Shown: positions 52,091 to 61,889, counted from the stretch's first letter. The stretch: DNA of 64,000 nt from G965207125 sp965207125 (GCA_965207125.1 OZ242263.1:930001-994000), one strand, 5' to 3'. The notes: generated from the sequence alone by a model not told the origin. Made by a program: numbers and translations.

Positions 52091-53251
52091 TTATCCTCCA
52101 AGCCGCCGTAACAGATCACGACTGATAATATGCCGCTGGATTTCAGATGTTCCGTCCCAGATTCGTTCAACCCGGGCATCGCGCCAGAATCTCTCGAGCG
52201 GCAAGTCGTTCATAAGCCCCATTCCGCCATGAATCTGAATAGCCTCATCAGTAACCCTCGCAAGCGTTTCGCTGGCGAAGACTTTAGCCGAGGCAATCTC
52301 GCGGTTGGCCTCAAGCCCTTGGTCAAGCCTCCAGGCTGAAGCCAGAGTTAACCAGTCGGCGGCGTCAATGTCAGTGACCATATCGGCGAGTTTGAAACTG
52401 ACTCCTTGGAATTTGCCGATTTGCTGTCCGAACTGTTCTCGGTCGACAGCGTATTGGAGCGCGATATCAAAAACGCGTCTAGCGCGTCCGACTGACATAG
52501 TGGCCACGGTGATTCGGGTCGCATAAAGCCAAGTGTTCATAACCTCAAAACCGCCATCTATCTTACCGAGAATCTGATTTTCGGGGATTCTGCAATCATC
52601 AAAGGTCAGAATCATATTGTCATAGCCTCGATGCGAGACGGACTGATAGCCCGGTTTGATTTCAAATCCTTTCATGCCTCGGTCGACAAGAAAGCAGGTG
52701 ATTCGTTTTTTTACCCCCTTGGGGGTTTCGTCTTCTCCGGTGGCGACAAAGACGATGACAAAATCAGCGTGGGCGGCGCCTGAGATAAAATGTTTTGTGC
52801 CATTGATAATCCAATCCCCACCATCTTTTCTTGCTGTCGTTTTCATGCCTCTGATGTCCGAGCCAGCACCGGGTTCAGTCATCGCGAGGGCGTCCATGCG
52901 CTCACCGCGTATAGCGGGTAACATATAACGTTCGCGTTGGTCACCCTCACACGCCATGAGGATATTTTGCGGCCGGCCCCAGAAATGCGTCAGCGCCATC
53001 GACCCGCGCCCAAGTTCGCGTTCGAGCAGGGCAAATTCAAGGTGGTTAAGCCCCCCGCCGCCGTTTTCAGTGGGAAAGTTAGGAGCGTAAAACCCCATCG
53101 CGATCACTTTACGCTTGATCTCATCCGCTAGTTCTTGCGGCACATAGCCGCGTTTTTCGACCTCATCCTCATGGGGATAGATCTCGTTCTCAACAAACCC
53201 CCTTACGGTATCAACGATCATCGCCTGTTCTTCAGTTAGTCCGAAATGCAC
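52091..53251 (-). CDS. Acyl-CoA dehydrogenase of the carnitine/butyrobetaine operon
   Basis: 386 residues, normal acyl-CoA dehydrogenase size. FAD/ETF-type motifs MTEPGAGSDIRGM and YAVDREQFGQQIGKFQ, and the C-terminal block IHGGMGLMNDLPLERFWRDAR that bears the usual end of the active site. GTG at 53251, preceded by GGAGG with 6-nt spacing, is the start; longer frames run into the gap. Probably oxidises gamma-butyrobetainyl-CoA to crotonobetainyl-CoA (CaiA/BcoB-like role). 22 nt before cdhA. Confidence 0.87.
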   Translation of the reverse strand: MHFGLTEEQAMIVDTVRGFVENEIYPHEDEVEKRGYVPQELADEIKRKVIAMGFYAPNFPTENGGGGLNHLEFALLERELGRGSMALTHFWGRPQNILMACEGDQRERYMLPAIRGERMDALAMTEPGAGSDIRGMKTTARKDGGDWIINGTKHFISGAAHADFVIVFVATGEDETPKGVKKRITCFLVDRGMKGFEIKPGYQSVSHRGYDNMILTFDDCRIPENQILGKIDGGFEVMNTWLYATRITVATMSVGRARRVFDIALQYAVDREQFGQQIGKFQGVSFKLADMVTDIDAADWLTLASAWRLDQGLEANREIASAKVFASETLARVTDEAIQIHGGMGLMNDLPLERFWRDARVERIWDGTSEIQRHIISRDLLRRLGG

Positions 53252-53273
53252 ATTTTCCTCCCTAAGTGATAGG

Positions 53274-54743
53274 TTAGCGTTTTGCGCCGACCGCGCGCCC
53301 GACGGCGTCAGGCAGCGGCGTATTGGCCTGTTTTTCAGCAAGCGAGGCAAAGACCGCCGCCATCTCTTCAGGCATAGGACAACTGCGGCCAGCGTTCATA
53401 TCGACATGAAGCAGCATATGCTCGCCAGTGGCCAGCAAAATGTTATCTTCATCACCATACATTTCATGAAAGAGATGGAGTTTTTTCGCATCATTAAAAA
53501 CCAGTCTCGTTTCGACTCTGATTGGCTTACTGGTAGCAATCTCAGCGAGGTGGCGGATATGGGTTTCCACTGTATACCAAGAGAATCCTTTTTTGGCATA
53601 AGCAGGGCCACCTCCAGCGTTAAACAGCAGCTGGTCGGTCGCCATGCTAAAGACTTCAAGATATCTGAATTCGGTCATATGATCATTGTAATCGGCCCAA
53701 TCTTCATCGACAGCCCCCCGCCAAGTAATAAAAGGCGGTTGAGTCCATTCAGTATCGGCATCGGGCGGCGTGCCTGAGGTTGGGTTGTCCAAAACCGTGC
53801 CGGCTCCCCAGTTATTACGCCGCAAGACTTTGAGAAAATCGACCAGATTGCGATCCCTGATTGTTTCGAGTTCAGCGACGCCAAGCCCCTTCACTTGATC
53901 GTCACTCTGCGAGACCAGCGTGGAGACAAGATCATCATTCCACTCCGGCACATCGGTTAATTTGGTCCAAGGCCAAGCGAGTGAAGGCGCAAATTGTTCC
54001 AGAAAATGGCGAAACCCTTCAGGGCCGCCGCCAAGTCTATACGTCATGAATTGCCCCATTTGCGCAAATCGCAAACCAAGCCCGAAACGGACAATATCAT
54101 CGATCATTTCGGCAGTAGCTACACCATCCTTAACCAGCCAGAGCGACTCGCGCCACATCGCTTCAAGCAATCTATCGCCGACAAAGGCATCGATTTCTTT
54201 TTTGATATGGACAGGTTTCATGCCAAGGGCGGCGTAACAAGCCATAGCTTTATCAATTGCAGGTACTGAGGTTTTCTTGCCGCCGACAATCTCGACCACC
54301 GGCAGGATATAAACCGGATTATAGGGATGCGCGACCATCATTCGATCAGCATTAGGCATTTTCTCCTGAATATCAGATGGCAATAACCCTGAGGTTGATG
54401 AGCCAATCACCGTGTCGGTCTCTATCTTCTCGCCAATTTGACGATGAATATTCTGCTTGAGATCAAGTCGTTCAGGGACAGATTCTTGAACAAGATCAGC
54501 TTTTGAGACCGCCTCATCGATGCTTGAAACATAGGTGAGCGTGCCTCGTCTTCCTCTGGCTTGCCCCGGCCAAAGGCGCATCAACGCAGCATCCGCACGT
54601 GCGATCACCGCATCGATGCATTCTTTGGCGTTAGGGTCTGGGTCGAAAACAGCAACATCGCATCCAGCAGCAAGACATCTTGCGACCCAACCGCCCCCAA
54701 TCACCCCACCACCAATAATCGCGGCTTTTTGAGGTTTGGTCAT
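53274..54743 (-). CDS. L-carnitine dehydrogenase fused to a betainyl-CoA thioesterase
   Basis: 489 residues. Residues 1 to about 315 are a 3-hydroxyacyl-CoA-dehydrogenase-type fold with GGGVIGGGW and VGSSTSGLLPSDI-like parts (read as IGSSTSGLLPSDI), HPYNPVYILPVVEI. About 335-489 are a hotdog thioesterase (GAVDEDWADYNDHM with the catalytic Asp). This fusion matches carnitine dehydrogenase/betainyl-CoA thioesterase (CdhA-CdhC) in rhizobia. Oxidises L-carnitine to dehydrocarnitine; the second domain releases glycine betaine from betainyl-CoA. Overlaps the next gene by 4 nt. Confidence 0.9.
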   Translation of the reverse strand: MTKPQKAAIIGGGVIGGGWVARCLAAGCDVAVFDPDPNAKECIDAVIARADAALMRLWPGQARGRRGTLTYVSSIDEAVSKADLVQESVPERLDLKQNIHRQIGEKIETDTVIGSSTSGLLPSDIQEKMPNADRMMVAHPYNPVYILPVVEIVGGKKTSVPAIDKAMACYAALGMKPVHIKKEIDAFVGDRLLEAMWRESLWLVKDGVATAEMIDDIVRFGLGLRFAQMGQFMTYRLGGGPEGFRHFLEQFAPSLAWPWTKLTDVPEWNDDLVSTLVSQSDDQVKGLGVAELETIRDRNLVDFLKVLRRNNWGAGTVLDNPTSGTPPDADTEWTQPPFITWRGAVDEDWADYNDHMTEFRYLEVFSMATDQLLFNAGGGPAYAKKGFSWYTVETHIRHLAEIATSKPIRVETRLVFNDAKKLHLFHEMYGDEDNILLATGEHMLLHVDMNAGRSCPMPEEMAAVFASLAEKQANTPLPDAVGRAVGAKR

Positions 54744-55630
54744 GGTTTTTTCAAATCGAGGAGAACACGGGTGTCTGCTGTCGTCATGACCTTAACATTC
54801 ATGGCTTCAAGAATGGTAACAGCGCGCTCGACGAGTTGGGCGTTAGTGGCAAGTTTGCCGTAAGAAAGATAGATATTGTCCTCGAGTCCTACGCGAACAT
54901 TACCGCCAACAATCGGCGCAAGCGCGGCATAGGGAAGTTGGTTGCGTCCGATCGAGAACGCCGAAAAAATCCAGTCATCGGGTAGATTATTGACCATCGA
55001 TAACAAAGTGCCCGGATCATCAGGCGCGCCATAGGGAATCCCCATACAGAGTTGCACCATGACAGGGTTGTCTATCAGCCCTTCTTTGCACAGGTCTTTT
55101 GCCATGACGAGATGCCCTGTGTCGAAAATTTCAATTTCAGGTCTCACGCCGGCGGCCATCATTTGTGCGGCCATAGTGCGGAGCATAGAGGGAGTGTTTG
55201 CCATGATATAATCGCCATGGCCAAAATTCATCGTCCCGCAATCGAGGGTGCATATTTCGGGCAAAAGCTCGGTGACATGATGGGTTCGTTCAGAGGCGCT
55301 CACCATATCGGTACCATGAGCTAAAGGGAGAGGTTTTTCCGGGCCGCCGATAATAATATCGCCACCCATTCCGGCGGTCAGATTAATGATAACGTCCGTA
55401 TCGGCGGATCTGATTCGGTCAACGACTTCACGATAAAGATCTATATCACGGGCAGGCGCGCCAGTTTCGGGATCACGGACATGGCAATGGGCGATCGCGG
55501 CCCCAGCCTTGGCGGCCTCTATCGCAGCACCGGCAATCTCTTTTGGAGTGACCGGAACAAGATCTGATTTTCCAACTGTGTCGCCTGAGCCAGTGACGGC
55601 GCAAGTGATAAAAACCTCTTTTTTCATCAT
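54740..55630 (-). CDS. Dehydrocarnitine cleavage enzyme (BKACE family, CdhB-like)
   Basis: 296 residues, beta-keto acid cleavage enzyme fold. AHCHVRDPETG near residues 47-57 holds the zinc-binding histidines, and LEDNIYL closes the site. With acetyl-CoA it would split 3-dehydrocarnitine into acetoacetate and betainyl-CoA. First gene of the operon BKACE, carnitine dehydrogenase-thioesterase, acyl-CoA dehydrogenase, CoA ligase, caiD. Two adjacent ATGs are possible (55630, 55627), with GGAG just before. Specificity comes from context. Confidence 0.88.
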   Translation of the reverse strand: MMKKEVFITCAVTGSGDTVGKSDLVPVTPKEIAGAAIEAAKAGAAIAHCHVRDPETGAPARDIDLYREVVDRIRSADTDVIINLTAGMGGDIIIGGPEKPLPLAHGTDMVSASERTHHVTELLPEICTLDCGTMNFGHGDYIMANTPSMLRTMAAQMMAAGVRPEIEIFDTGHLVMAKDLCKEGLIDNPVMVQLCMGIPYGAPDDPGTLLSMVNNLPDDWIFSAFSIGRNQLPYAALAPIVGGNVRVGLEDNIYLSYGKLATNAQLVERAVTILEAMNVKVMTTADTRVLLDLKKP

Positions 55631-55685
55631 GACTCTCCTCGAAGGGTGGTGATTGCCTCCATACTCATCATCGAAACTATCAAAA

Positions 55686-57209
55686 TCAATAGCTTTTTTT
55701 ATCTTTTAGACGGGAGAGAATAGATTTGGTTGAATTGGTAATCTGGGTGGGTCGGGGGTTACCGTCAAGGATGGCGTGATAATGCGCCGCGATGGCTTTA
55801 GGGCGCTCGACACCCGGCTGATCAAAACTATTGACGCCCCACATCGCGCCAGCCATGACCGTCGCGTGTTCATAAAGCGCAAGCAATCGTCCGAGGTCAA
55901 ACGGCGAAAGCTTATCCCAGACGATAATGGTTGAAGGCCGGCCTCCGGGGAAAGCGTTATTGTCCTCATCGCCAAGGGCGAGGCTATCGGCTTGAGCCAG
56001 CATCTGGATGATCAGTTTGCGGTGATTGTCGGTGGCGAGATCGGGTGAAATTCCTCGCGTGGTCTGGCATTGAGGCGCGAGAAAATCGACCGGGACAATC
56101 ACGCTACCTTGATGGAGAAGTTGAAAAAAAGAATGTTGCGCATTGCTACCCTCAGCGCCAAAAATAATCGGGGCCGTGGCAAGGGTTGAAACCGTCTGGC
56201 CGTCAGCAAGAAGGGTTTTGCCATTTGATTCCATCTCGAGTTGTTGCACCCATGCCGTCAAATGGCGCAGACGGTGATCATAGGGGATAACAGCCGCGGC
56301 TGGACGTTTAAGAAAGCTCGTGTTCCAAACCCTCATCAGGGCAAGATTCAAAGGGATATTATCGGCAAGAGCGGCGGTGGAGGCATGGCGATCGATGGCG
56401 TTACCGCCTTCGAGCATCGTGGTAAAAGCGTCCTCACCGATGGCGAGCATCACGCCAAATCCGACCGTTGACCAGAGGGAGTAACGTCCACCAACCGAAG
56501 GATCGAGGGGCAAGATATGATCATCAGTGAACCCTGCCTGCCGGGCCGCACTGAGATTTTCGGTAATCGCAACGCTTCTCGATAAAGCATCAATGTCTGC
56601 GCATGCTAACCAGTCTTTGACGATGGCGAAATTGGCTAGGGTATCAGCAGTGGTGAAACTCTTTGACACAATAGCAAAAGCGCTTTTGCGCGGATTAAGC
56701 TCGGCGAGGGTGTCAGCGAGGTGAGCAGGGTCTAAATTGCTCACAAAGTGAATTTTCATGTTTTGATGCAAGGGTTTCAGCGCGTGCACTACCATCTTCG
56801 GCCCCAAATCCGAACCACCAATTCCAATCGATACCAAATCGGTTATTTTGTCATCACCCAGGCGATTTGCCATATCACGCATTGCGCGGCGTGATTTTTT
56901 GGCAAGATCACTTTGAAAATCGCGCAGACGGCAATGGAGCGCCGCCCGGTTTTGCGTGTAATTGACCACCTCTCCTGCCATCATCGCAGCGTGATTTTCC
57001 ATTACGCGGCGCGCATGGCAGAAATCGAAAAGCAGTTGATGTTGTTCAGCCGTAATAGTTTGACGTGTCATATCGGCCATAAGACCATCCACCTCAAAGG
57101 TCAATCCGCGACAACGGCTCTCATCCGCAAGCAAGGATTTCATCTGCCCGCCAGTCTGGGGGGTTTGATCTAAGCTTTCTTTAATTTTCTGGATAACCGA
57201 AACCGGCAT
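55686..57209 (-). CDS. pgi: Glucose-6-phosphate isomerase
   Basis: 507 residues. Interconverts glucose and fructose 6-phosphates. Signature blocks GIGGSDLGPKM, VSKSFTTADTLAN, VGGRYSLWSTVGF and MESNGK, the Glu of GAEGSNAQHSFFQLLHQG, and the C-terminal VNSFDQPGVERPK all present. Together with pyk in the window it shows that hexose metabolism operates through pgi. It follows the carnitine operon on the same strand, upstream in reading direction, and is probably a separate unit. Confidence 0.96.
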   Translation of the reverse strand: MPVSVIQKIKESLDQTPQTGGQMKSLLADESRCRGLTFEVDGLMADMTRQTITAEQHQLLFDFCHARRVMENHAAMMAGEVVNYTQNRAALHCRLRDFQSDLAKKSRRAMRDMANRLGDDKITDLVSIGIGGSDLGPKMVVHALKPLHQNMKIHFVSNLDPAHLADTLAELNPRKSAFAIVSKSFTTADTLANFAIVKDWLACADIDALSRSVAITENLSAARQAGFTDDHILPLDPSVGGRYSLWSTVGFGVMLAIGEDAFTTMLEGGNAIDRHASTAALADNIPLNLALMRVWNTSFLKRPAAAVIPYDHRLRHLTAWVQQLEMESNGKTLLADGQTVSTLATAPIIFGAEGSNAQHSFFQLLHQGSVIVPVDFLAPQCQTTRGISPDLATDNHRKLIIQMLAQADSLALGDEDNNAFPGGRPSTIIVWDKLSPFDLGRLLALYEHATVMAGAMWGVNSFDQPGVERPKAIAAHYHAILDGNPRPTQITNSTKSILSRLKDKKSY

Positions 57210-57315
57210 AACATCTCTTTCGGCAACGGGGCAGCATCAATTAAAGTTTACCACCACAGCATTAGATGATCAATCAGCGTTTGCGCATATCGTTCTAATT
57301 TGCCATTGTGTGGTT

Positions 57316-57783
57316 ATGCCCCGACAATCGAAAAACTTGCTTTTTATTGTGCATGCTCCATCAGCTAACACTTCACGATTACGCGAGGCGGCTTGCGGCC
57401 GGGTCGCCGCCGAAAGTGAGACCCAAATGATCATCAAAACACCTTTTGAGACCAATGCGCGTGATGCTTTGGAAGCGGATGGCGTTTTAATCGGTACGAC
57501 TGAAAATATCGGCTATATGGCCGGGGCCACAAAAGATTTTTTCGATCGCTCATACAATGATCTGCTCGATGTATCGGCGGGCAAACCGGCGGCGATTTAC
57601 ATCAGAGCTGGTCTTGACGGCACCGGTAGCAAGCACGCGCTTTCATCGATCATGACAGGTTTGCGCTGGCGTCTTGTGGGAGATATTTTGGTTTGCCGCG
57701 GGGCATGGCAAGAAAAAGAATTCTCCGATAAAGTCTCGGAACTGGCCTTGACGCTCGCATTGACATTGGAACTCGGCGGATGA
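57316..57783 (+). CDS. Flavodoxin / NAD(P)H:FMN reductase-like protein
   Basis: 155 residues with the flavodoxin-like fold: LLFIVHAPSANTSRL, an FMN-phosphate loop relative, and GTTENIGYMAGATKDFFDRS, typical of the WrbA/NADPH-dependent FMN reductase group. ATG at 57316 used; no strong RBS. Overlaps the EamA permease gene by 4 nt, so the two are translated together. Redox role is likely; partners unknown. Confidence 0.75.
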   Translation: MPRQSKNLLFIVHAPSANTSRLREAACGRVAAESETQMIIKTPFETNARDALEADGVLIGTTENIGYMAGATKDFFDRSYNDLLDVSAGKPAAIYIRAGLDGTGSKHALSSIMTGLRWRLVGDILVCRGAWQEKEFSDKVSELALTLALTLELGG

Positions 57784-58685
57784 TCGCTAGGCTGCCGATT
57801 TTGATTAACGGAACGACCATTCTGCTGATTCTGGCCACTCTTGGCTGGGCGGGAAACACCGTAGCAGCGCGTCTTGCGGTGGGTGAGATTTCGCCGATGA
57901 TGCTCATCATGATCAGATGGCTGATGGTTTCAGTGTTGGTGCTGGCTTTATACGGTAAATCGGTACTGTCGGCTTATGCTGAACTTCGAGATCGCAAATT
58001 ATGGATTCTCAGGATGGGTGCTGGGTTATGCGGATTTAATATCCTGTTTTATTGGGCGGCCCATTACACGACTGCAACAAAACTCGGACTGATTCAAGGC
58101 ACCTTACCCGCGCTTATTTTGCTTGGCGGTCTGGTGGTGTATAAAACCCGCGTCGGCTTGGGAGCTGTGGTTGGTTTAATCATCGCTTTTACTGGCGGGG
58201 CGGTGGTGATTTCCGGTGGTTCACTTGGTGATCTTCTATCGTTAATGTTCAACAAAGGCGATCTGATCATGATGACGGCGTGCTTTTTTTACGCGTCTTA
58301 CGCTTTGGGCTTGCAGAATCGTCCGCCAATTGGTGGGGTGGCGATCATGGGGCTTTTTTCAGTGGCGGCTTTTCTTGTATCAGTGCCCTTCGCGGTGGGT
58401 GAGGCCGTAGTAGGTGCGACGCAAATGCCGGGGTTTAAAGGGTGGATTTTGCTGATTTACATTGTTCTTTTTCCATCATTTTTATCACAAGTGTTTTTTA
58501 TAAAGGGCGTTGATATGATCGGAGCTGGCAAGGCTGGTATGTACACGTATTTGATTCCGGTGTTTTCGGGATTTTTAGCGGTGTTGATTCTGCGGGAAAA
58601 TCTTGAACTTTATCATTTTATTGCTTTGGTCTTGGTGTCTAGCGGCATTTACATTGCCGAGCGTGGGAAGCGAGAGGTTAAGTAA
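57780..58685 (+). CDS. EamA (DMT superfamily) transporter
   Basis: 301 residues, ten predicted membrane helices in two EamA repeats. Motif LATLGWAGNTVAARLAVGEISP begins the first repeat, and PVFSGFLAVLILRENL ends the second. Exports or imports small metabolites; substrate unknown. Between the flavin reductase-like (4-nt overlap) and TPP enzyme genes (2-nt gap). Confidence 0.88.
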   Translation: MIARLPILINGTTILLILATLGWAGNTVAARLAVGEISPMMLIMIRWLMVSVLVLALYGKSVLSAYAELRDRKLWILRMGAGLCGFNILFYWAAHYTTATKLGLIQGTLPALILLGGLVVYKTRVGLGAVVGLIIAFTGGAVVISGGSLGDLLSLMFNKGDLIMMTACFFYASYALGLQNRPPIGGVAIMGLFSVAAFLVSVPFAVGEAVVGATQMPGFKGWILLIYIVLFPSFLSQVFFIKGVDMIGAGKAGMYTYLIPVFSGFLAVLILRENLELYHFIALVLVSSGIYIAERGKREVK

Positions 58686-58687
58686 AT

Positions 58688-60298
58688 ATGCGTTTAGCTG
58701 ATCACATCATGCGTGCGATCGCCCATTCTGGTTCTGACGTGGTTTTCACGCTGTCGGGGAATCAAATTATGCCGCTGTTTGACGCCGCGATCGATGGAAA
58801 GATGCGCTTGGTGCACACACGCCATGAGGCGGCGGCGGTGTATATGGCTGATGGTTACGCACGCGCAAGTGGCAAGGTTGGTATAGCCTTGACCACGGCA
58901 GGACCGGGTTTGACGAATGCTTTAGGTCCTCTTTACGCTTTATCGGCGTCAGAATCACCTGTCTTGCTGATTAGCGGTGATAGCCCGCTTGCAATGGAGG
59001 GCAAAAAGCCTTTCCAGGAACTTGACCAAGCGGCTGTAGTGAAACATCTGCTCAAGGAAAGCTGGCGTTTGACCCAGATGGACAAGATTTATGAAACAAT
59101 AGAACAGGCGATGATTCTGGCTTTATCAGGAAGACCCGGCCCGGTACATCTGGCTATTCCCGAAGATTTGCTAGCATCAGCCCATCAGGATTTACTCTTT
59201 CATGATGAAATGTCTTTTGACCGAGACCCTATCGATCTCAACCCGTCAGACTTATCGGCGATCGCGCGTATTCTCGAAGAATCGACACGTCCCTTGGTGA
59301 TAACCGGGGCGTCATTATCGATGAGTCGTTCGCCTGCGCTGGTTTCCACACTTGAAAAAAACCTTGGTATTCCGGTGATCAGCATGAGTAGCCCACGCGG
59401 ATTAAAAGACCCAACCCTTGGCAGGTTGGGTGATATTCTGTTGGAAGCAGACAGCATCATTCTGATCGATAAAGACCCTGATTTCAGTCTTGGTTTCGGG
59501 GACTCGCGCGTATTGCCGGCACGGCATGTGGGGATGTGTGCGGCGACTTCATCGAGCATTACTTTGGCACAGCACGCATTATCTGGGCGACTGGCGTGGG
59601 GGTGTATCGCGGACCCGGTTTGTGCAATGATGAAACTGGCAAATCTTGATATGCCGCAAGGCGATCAGGTTTGGCTAGAGGAGGTCAAAGCTAATCTAAC
59701 CGCACGTCCGAGGGTATCGATAGAGCCTGAGACAATCACGGCGGCCCGAATTATGTCGGTCTTTGGCGAGATTGTGGATCACTCATCCCCTCCTCTCGTG
59801 GTGACTGATGGCGGCGAATTCGGTCAATGGGCTCAAGGGTTTTTACCGTATTCTAATATCATGGATGGAATGCTGATAACCAACGGCTTATCCGGGGCGA
59901 TTGGCGGGGCTATTCCGCAAGCCATCGGCGTTGCGCTCGCTCATGAAGGCCAGCCCGTAGTGGTCTTCACAGGAGACGGTGCTTTAGGGTTTCATGTGGC
60001 TGAGATTGAAACGGCGCGGCGTTTAGGTTTGCCGCTAACGGTGATCGTTGGTAATGATTGCCGTTGGGGGGCTGAAGTTGAAATCCAGCGACGACAATAC
60101 GGCGATGAACGAGCACAAGGATGTTATCTTGACGATAAAACGCGCTATGACCAAGTCGCGAAAGGTTTTGGTGCAAAAGGGTTTTACGTGGATAACACAG
60201 ATGATTTAGCGAGCACGATGAACCAAGCCTTGAGCACTAAAGGCACAACTCTTGTGAACATTATGATGAAAGGCTTGCCCGCACCCAGCTTTGATTAA
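58688..60298 (+). CDS. Thiamine pyrophosphate-dependent enzyme (acetolactate synthase-like)
   Basis: 536 residues in the usual Pyr, central and PP domains. Catalytic Glu at about 47 (RHEAAA), TPP-binding GDGALGFHVAEIETARRL with the metal-binding Asp and the later Asn (VGNDCRWGAE). It resembles acetolactate synthase/benzoylformate decarboxylase-like proteins. Not a good match for Xsc: the Xsc-type start is missing and the neighbours are not taurine genes. Substrate unknown; likely a 2-oxo acid. Confidence 0.85.
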   Translation: MRLADHIMRAIAHSGSDVVFTLSGNQIMPLFDAAIDGKMRLVHTRHEAAAVYMADGYARASGKVGIALTTAGPGLTNALGPLYALSASESPVLLISGDSPLAMEGKKPFQELDQAAVVKHLLKESWRLTQMDKIYETIEQAMILALSGRPGPVHLAIPEDLLASAHQDLLFHDEMSFDRDPIDLNPSDLSAIARILEESTRPLVITGASLSMSRSPALVSTLEKNLGIPVISMSSPRGLKDPTLGRLGDILLEADSIILIDKDPDFSLGFGDSRVLPARHVGMCAATSSSITLAQHALSGRLAWGCIADPVCAMMKLANLDMPQGDQVWLEEVKANLTARPRVSIEPETITAARIMSVFGEIVDHSSPPLVVTDGGEFGQWAQGFLPYSNIMDGMLITNGLSGAIGGAIPQAIGVALAHEGQPVVVFTGDGALGFHVAEIETARRLGLPLTVIVGNDCRWGAEVEIQRRQYGDERAQGCYLDDKTRYDQVAKGFGAKGFYVDNTDDLASTMNQALSTKGTTLVNIMMKGLPAPSFD

Positions 60299-60357
60299 AG
60301 CCTCTCGGAGATTAATTTTCTGGATTAATCCCGGGTGGAGTGCAATGAGTCGTCCAT

Positions 60358-60960
60358 CTAGGCGCTAGGTTTCTGCCGCGCCATTACGGCTTTGACTGAA
60401 GGTTTAGCGCCGACTTTATCGATAATCGCTTTGAGTTTTGGACGTTGGCTGAGATAGACTTGTGCATCATCATCCCACCAGACGAGCATATAAAGATAAA
60501 AATCAGCAGCAGTCATTTTATCACCGGCCATAAAGAGGCCGGGTTGCGCCTCTATATGATCATAGATGGTAATAATTTCCTGCCTTGCTTTGTTTTGGAC
60601 GCTCTTGCCCTCGCCGTATCTCTCGGAGTGATGGAGTCTGAGATGGGCGTCATAAAGCGTTGTGGCGAGATATGCAAGCCATGATAAAAACCGGCTACGC
60701 CCGGGTGCACCACGTTCAGGAGCGAGATGGTGATTAGGGTTCTGCTCAAGCAGATATAGAACAATAGCTATACTTTCAAAGATAACCTCACCGTCCTCGG
60801 TGAGAAGAACCGGAATCCGGCCATAAGGTGACAACGCCCGAAATTCGGGTTCGTCGCGCGCCTCATCACTGGGGTAGACTAGCGCGCAAGAGAGCCCCAT
60901 CTCCTCGATGATAAACTCGGCGATTAGCGAACCGGCTTCATACATTCCATAAAGTTTCAT
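60358..60960 (-). CDS. Glutathione S-transferase family protein
   Basis: 200 residues. N-terminal thioredoxin-like domain with a GST pattern (SPYGRIPVLLTEDGEVIFESIAI; the Glu-Ser pair contacts glutathione) and a helical C-terminal domain. Upstream neighbour in transcription is the uronate dehydrogenase gene (18 nt). Converges on the TPP enzyme; the 59-nt gap holds an AT-rich inverted repeat (GATTAAT 60310-60316, ATTAATC 60324-60330). Substrate unknown. Confidence 0.87.
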   Translation of the reverse strand: MKLYGMYEAGSLIAEFIIEEMGLSCALVYPSDEARDEPEFRALSPYGRIPVLLTEDGEVIFESIAIVLYLLEQNPNHHLAPERGAPGRSRFLSWLAYLATTLYDAHLRLHHSERYGEGKSVQNKARQEIITIYDHIEAQPGLFMAGDKMTAADFYLYMLVWWDDDAQVYLSQRPKLKAIIDKVGAKPSVKAVMARQKPSA

Positions 60961-60978
60961 CAGAGTATCTCCAAAGCG

Positions 60979-61788
60979 TCAGTCATCAAAATGTTTGTCC
61001 ACCGTGAATTGCCCACCGTGACGAGCGATAAACCCATCCATCGGATCGGTTTCTGGGGTTTTAGCCTCGACTTTTTCGCGGTAGATTTCAGCGTTGTCTT
61101 GGGGTCTGAATCCGATATGAGACGCCTTGCGGTTATCAGCGAGCTGTGCGGTGTTATTGGATACGCCATAAATGATGGTGTGGCGGACGGATGGTGCGAG
61201 CAGACACCGCTCGATCAAATGACGCAAATCATTATAGCTCAGCCAAGTCGCCAACATGCGCCGATCGCGAGGTTCAGGAAAACACGAATAGATTCGAAGA
61301 GAGACACTTTCTATTGCGTATTTATCCCAATAATACTGCGCGAGCGCCTCGCCGAATACTTTTGAAACTCCGTAATTGCTGTCAGGTCTGACGGGAGATG
61401 AGGCATCGACCACGACATCTCGGTGATGAAATCCGATAGTATGAAGCGAGCTTGCCCAGATCACGCGTTTGACGCCATTCTTGCGACAAGCTTCATAGAG
61501 ATTATAAACGCTGATGATATTGGAATTAAGCACGTCCTGCCATGCCCCTTCACGGCTTTGCCCTGCCATATGGATAACCGCATCGACATCTTTCGTCATA
61601 TCGATAGTAGCGTTTTCATCAGCCATATCGGCGGTGATGCATTCTTCATGGCTTTCAGGGTTTTTGATCTCGACCCGATCATTGAGGCGTATTTGGTCGG
61701 CGTATTGCCCAATCAAACCACGCAGTTCCGTCCCTAATGATCCGGCCGCCCCAGTAAGTAAAATGCGATTATATTTTTTTGCCATCAT
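60979..61788 (-). CDS. udh: NAD-dependent uronate dehydrogenase
   Basis: 269 residues, SDR-type Rossmann fold. TGAAGSLG is the NAD loop, the active-site Ser is in WASSLHTIG and the Tyr/Lys in YGVSK; SCFPEPRDRRMLATWLSYND is close to known uronate dehydrogenases, which oxidise galacturonate or glucuronate to the aldarolactone. ATG at 61788 or 61785, with AGGAG upstream. Neighbouring fumarase and FAD genes lie 101 nt upstream; no uronate transporter seen. Confidence 0.85.
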   Translation of the reverse strand: MMAKKYNRILLTGAAGSLGTELRGLIGQYADQIRLNDRVEIKNPESHEECITADMADENATIDMTKDVDAVIHMAGQSREGAWQDVLNSNIISVYNLYEACRKNGVKRVIWASSLHTIGFHHRDVVVDASSPVRPDSNYGVSKVFGEALAQYYWDKYAIESVSLRIYSCFPEPRDRRMLATWLSYNDLRHLIERCLLAPSVRHTIIYGVSNNTAQLADNRKASHIGFRPQDNAEIYREKVEAKTPETDPMDGFIARHGGQFTVDKHFDD

Positions 61789-61889
61789 CTAACTCCTATC
61801 ATTTGAGGCATCAGAATAAAGCTGCTAGAGGGAAAAGAGCAAATAGAATTATTGTTATTATTGCTATGATCGGGGAAAATCTTTAGCCA

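Noticed and set aside
58688..60298. TPP enzyme considered as the missing sulfoacetaldehyde acetyltransferase
   Set aside because: Shorter than Xsc, lacks an Xsc-like start, and is not near the taurine genes; general acetolactate synthase-like call is safer.
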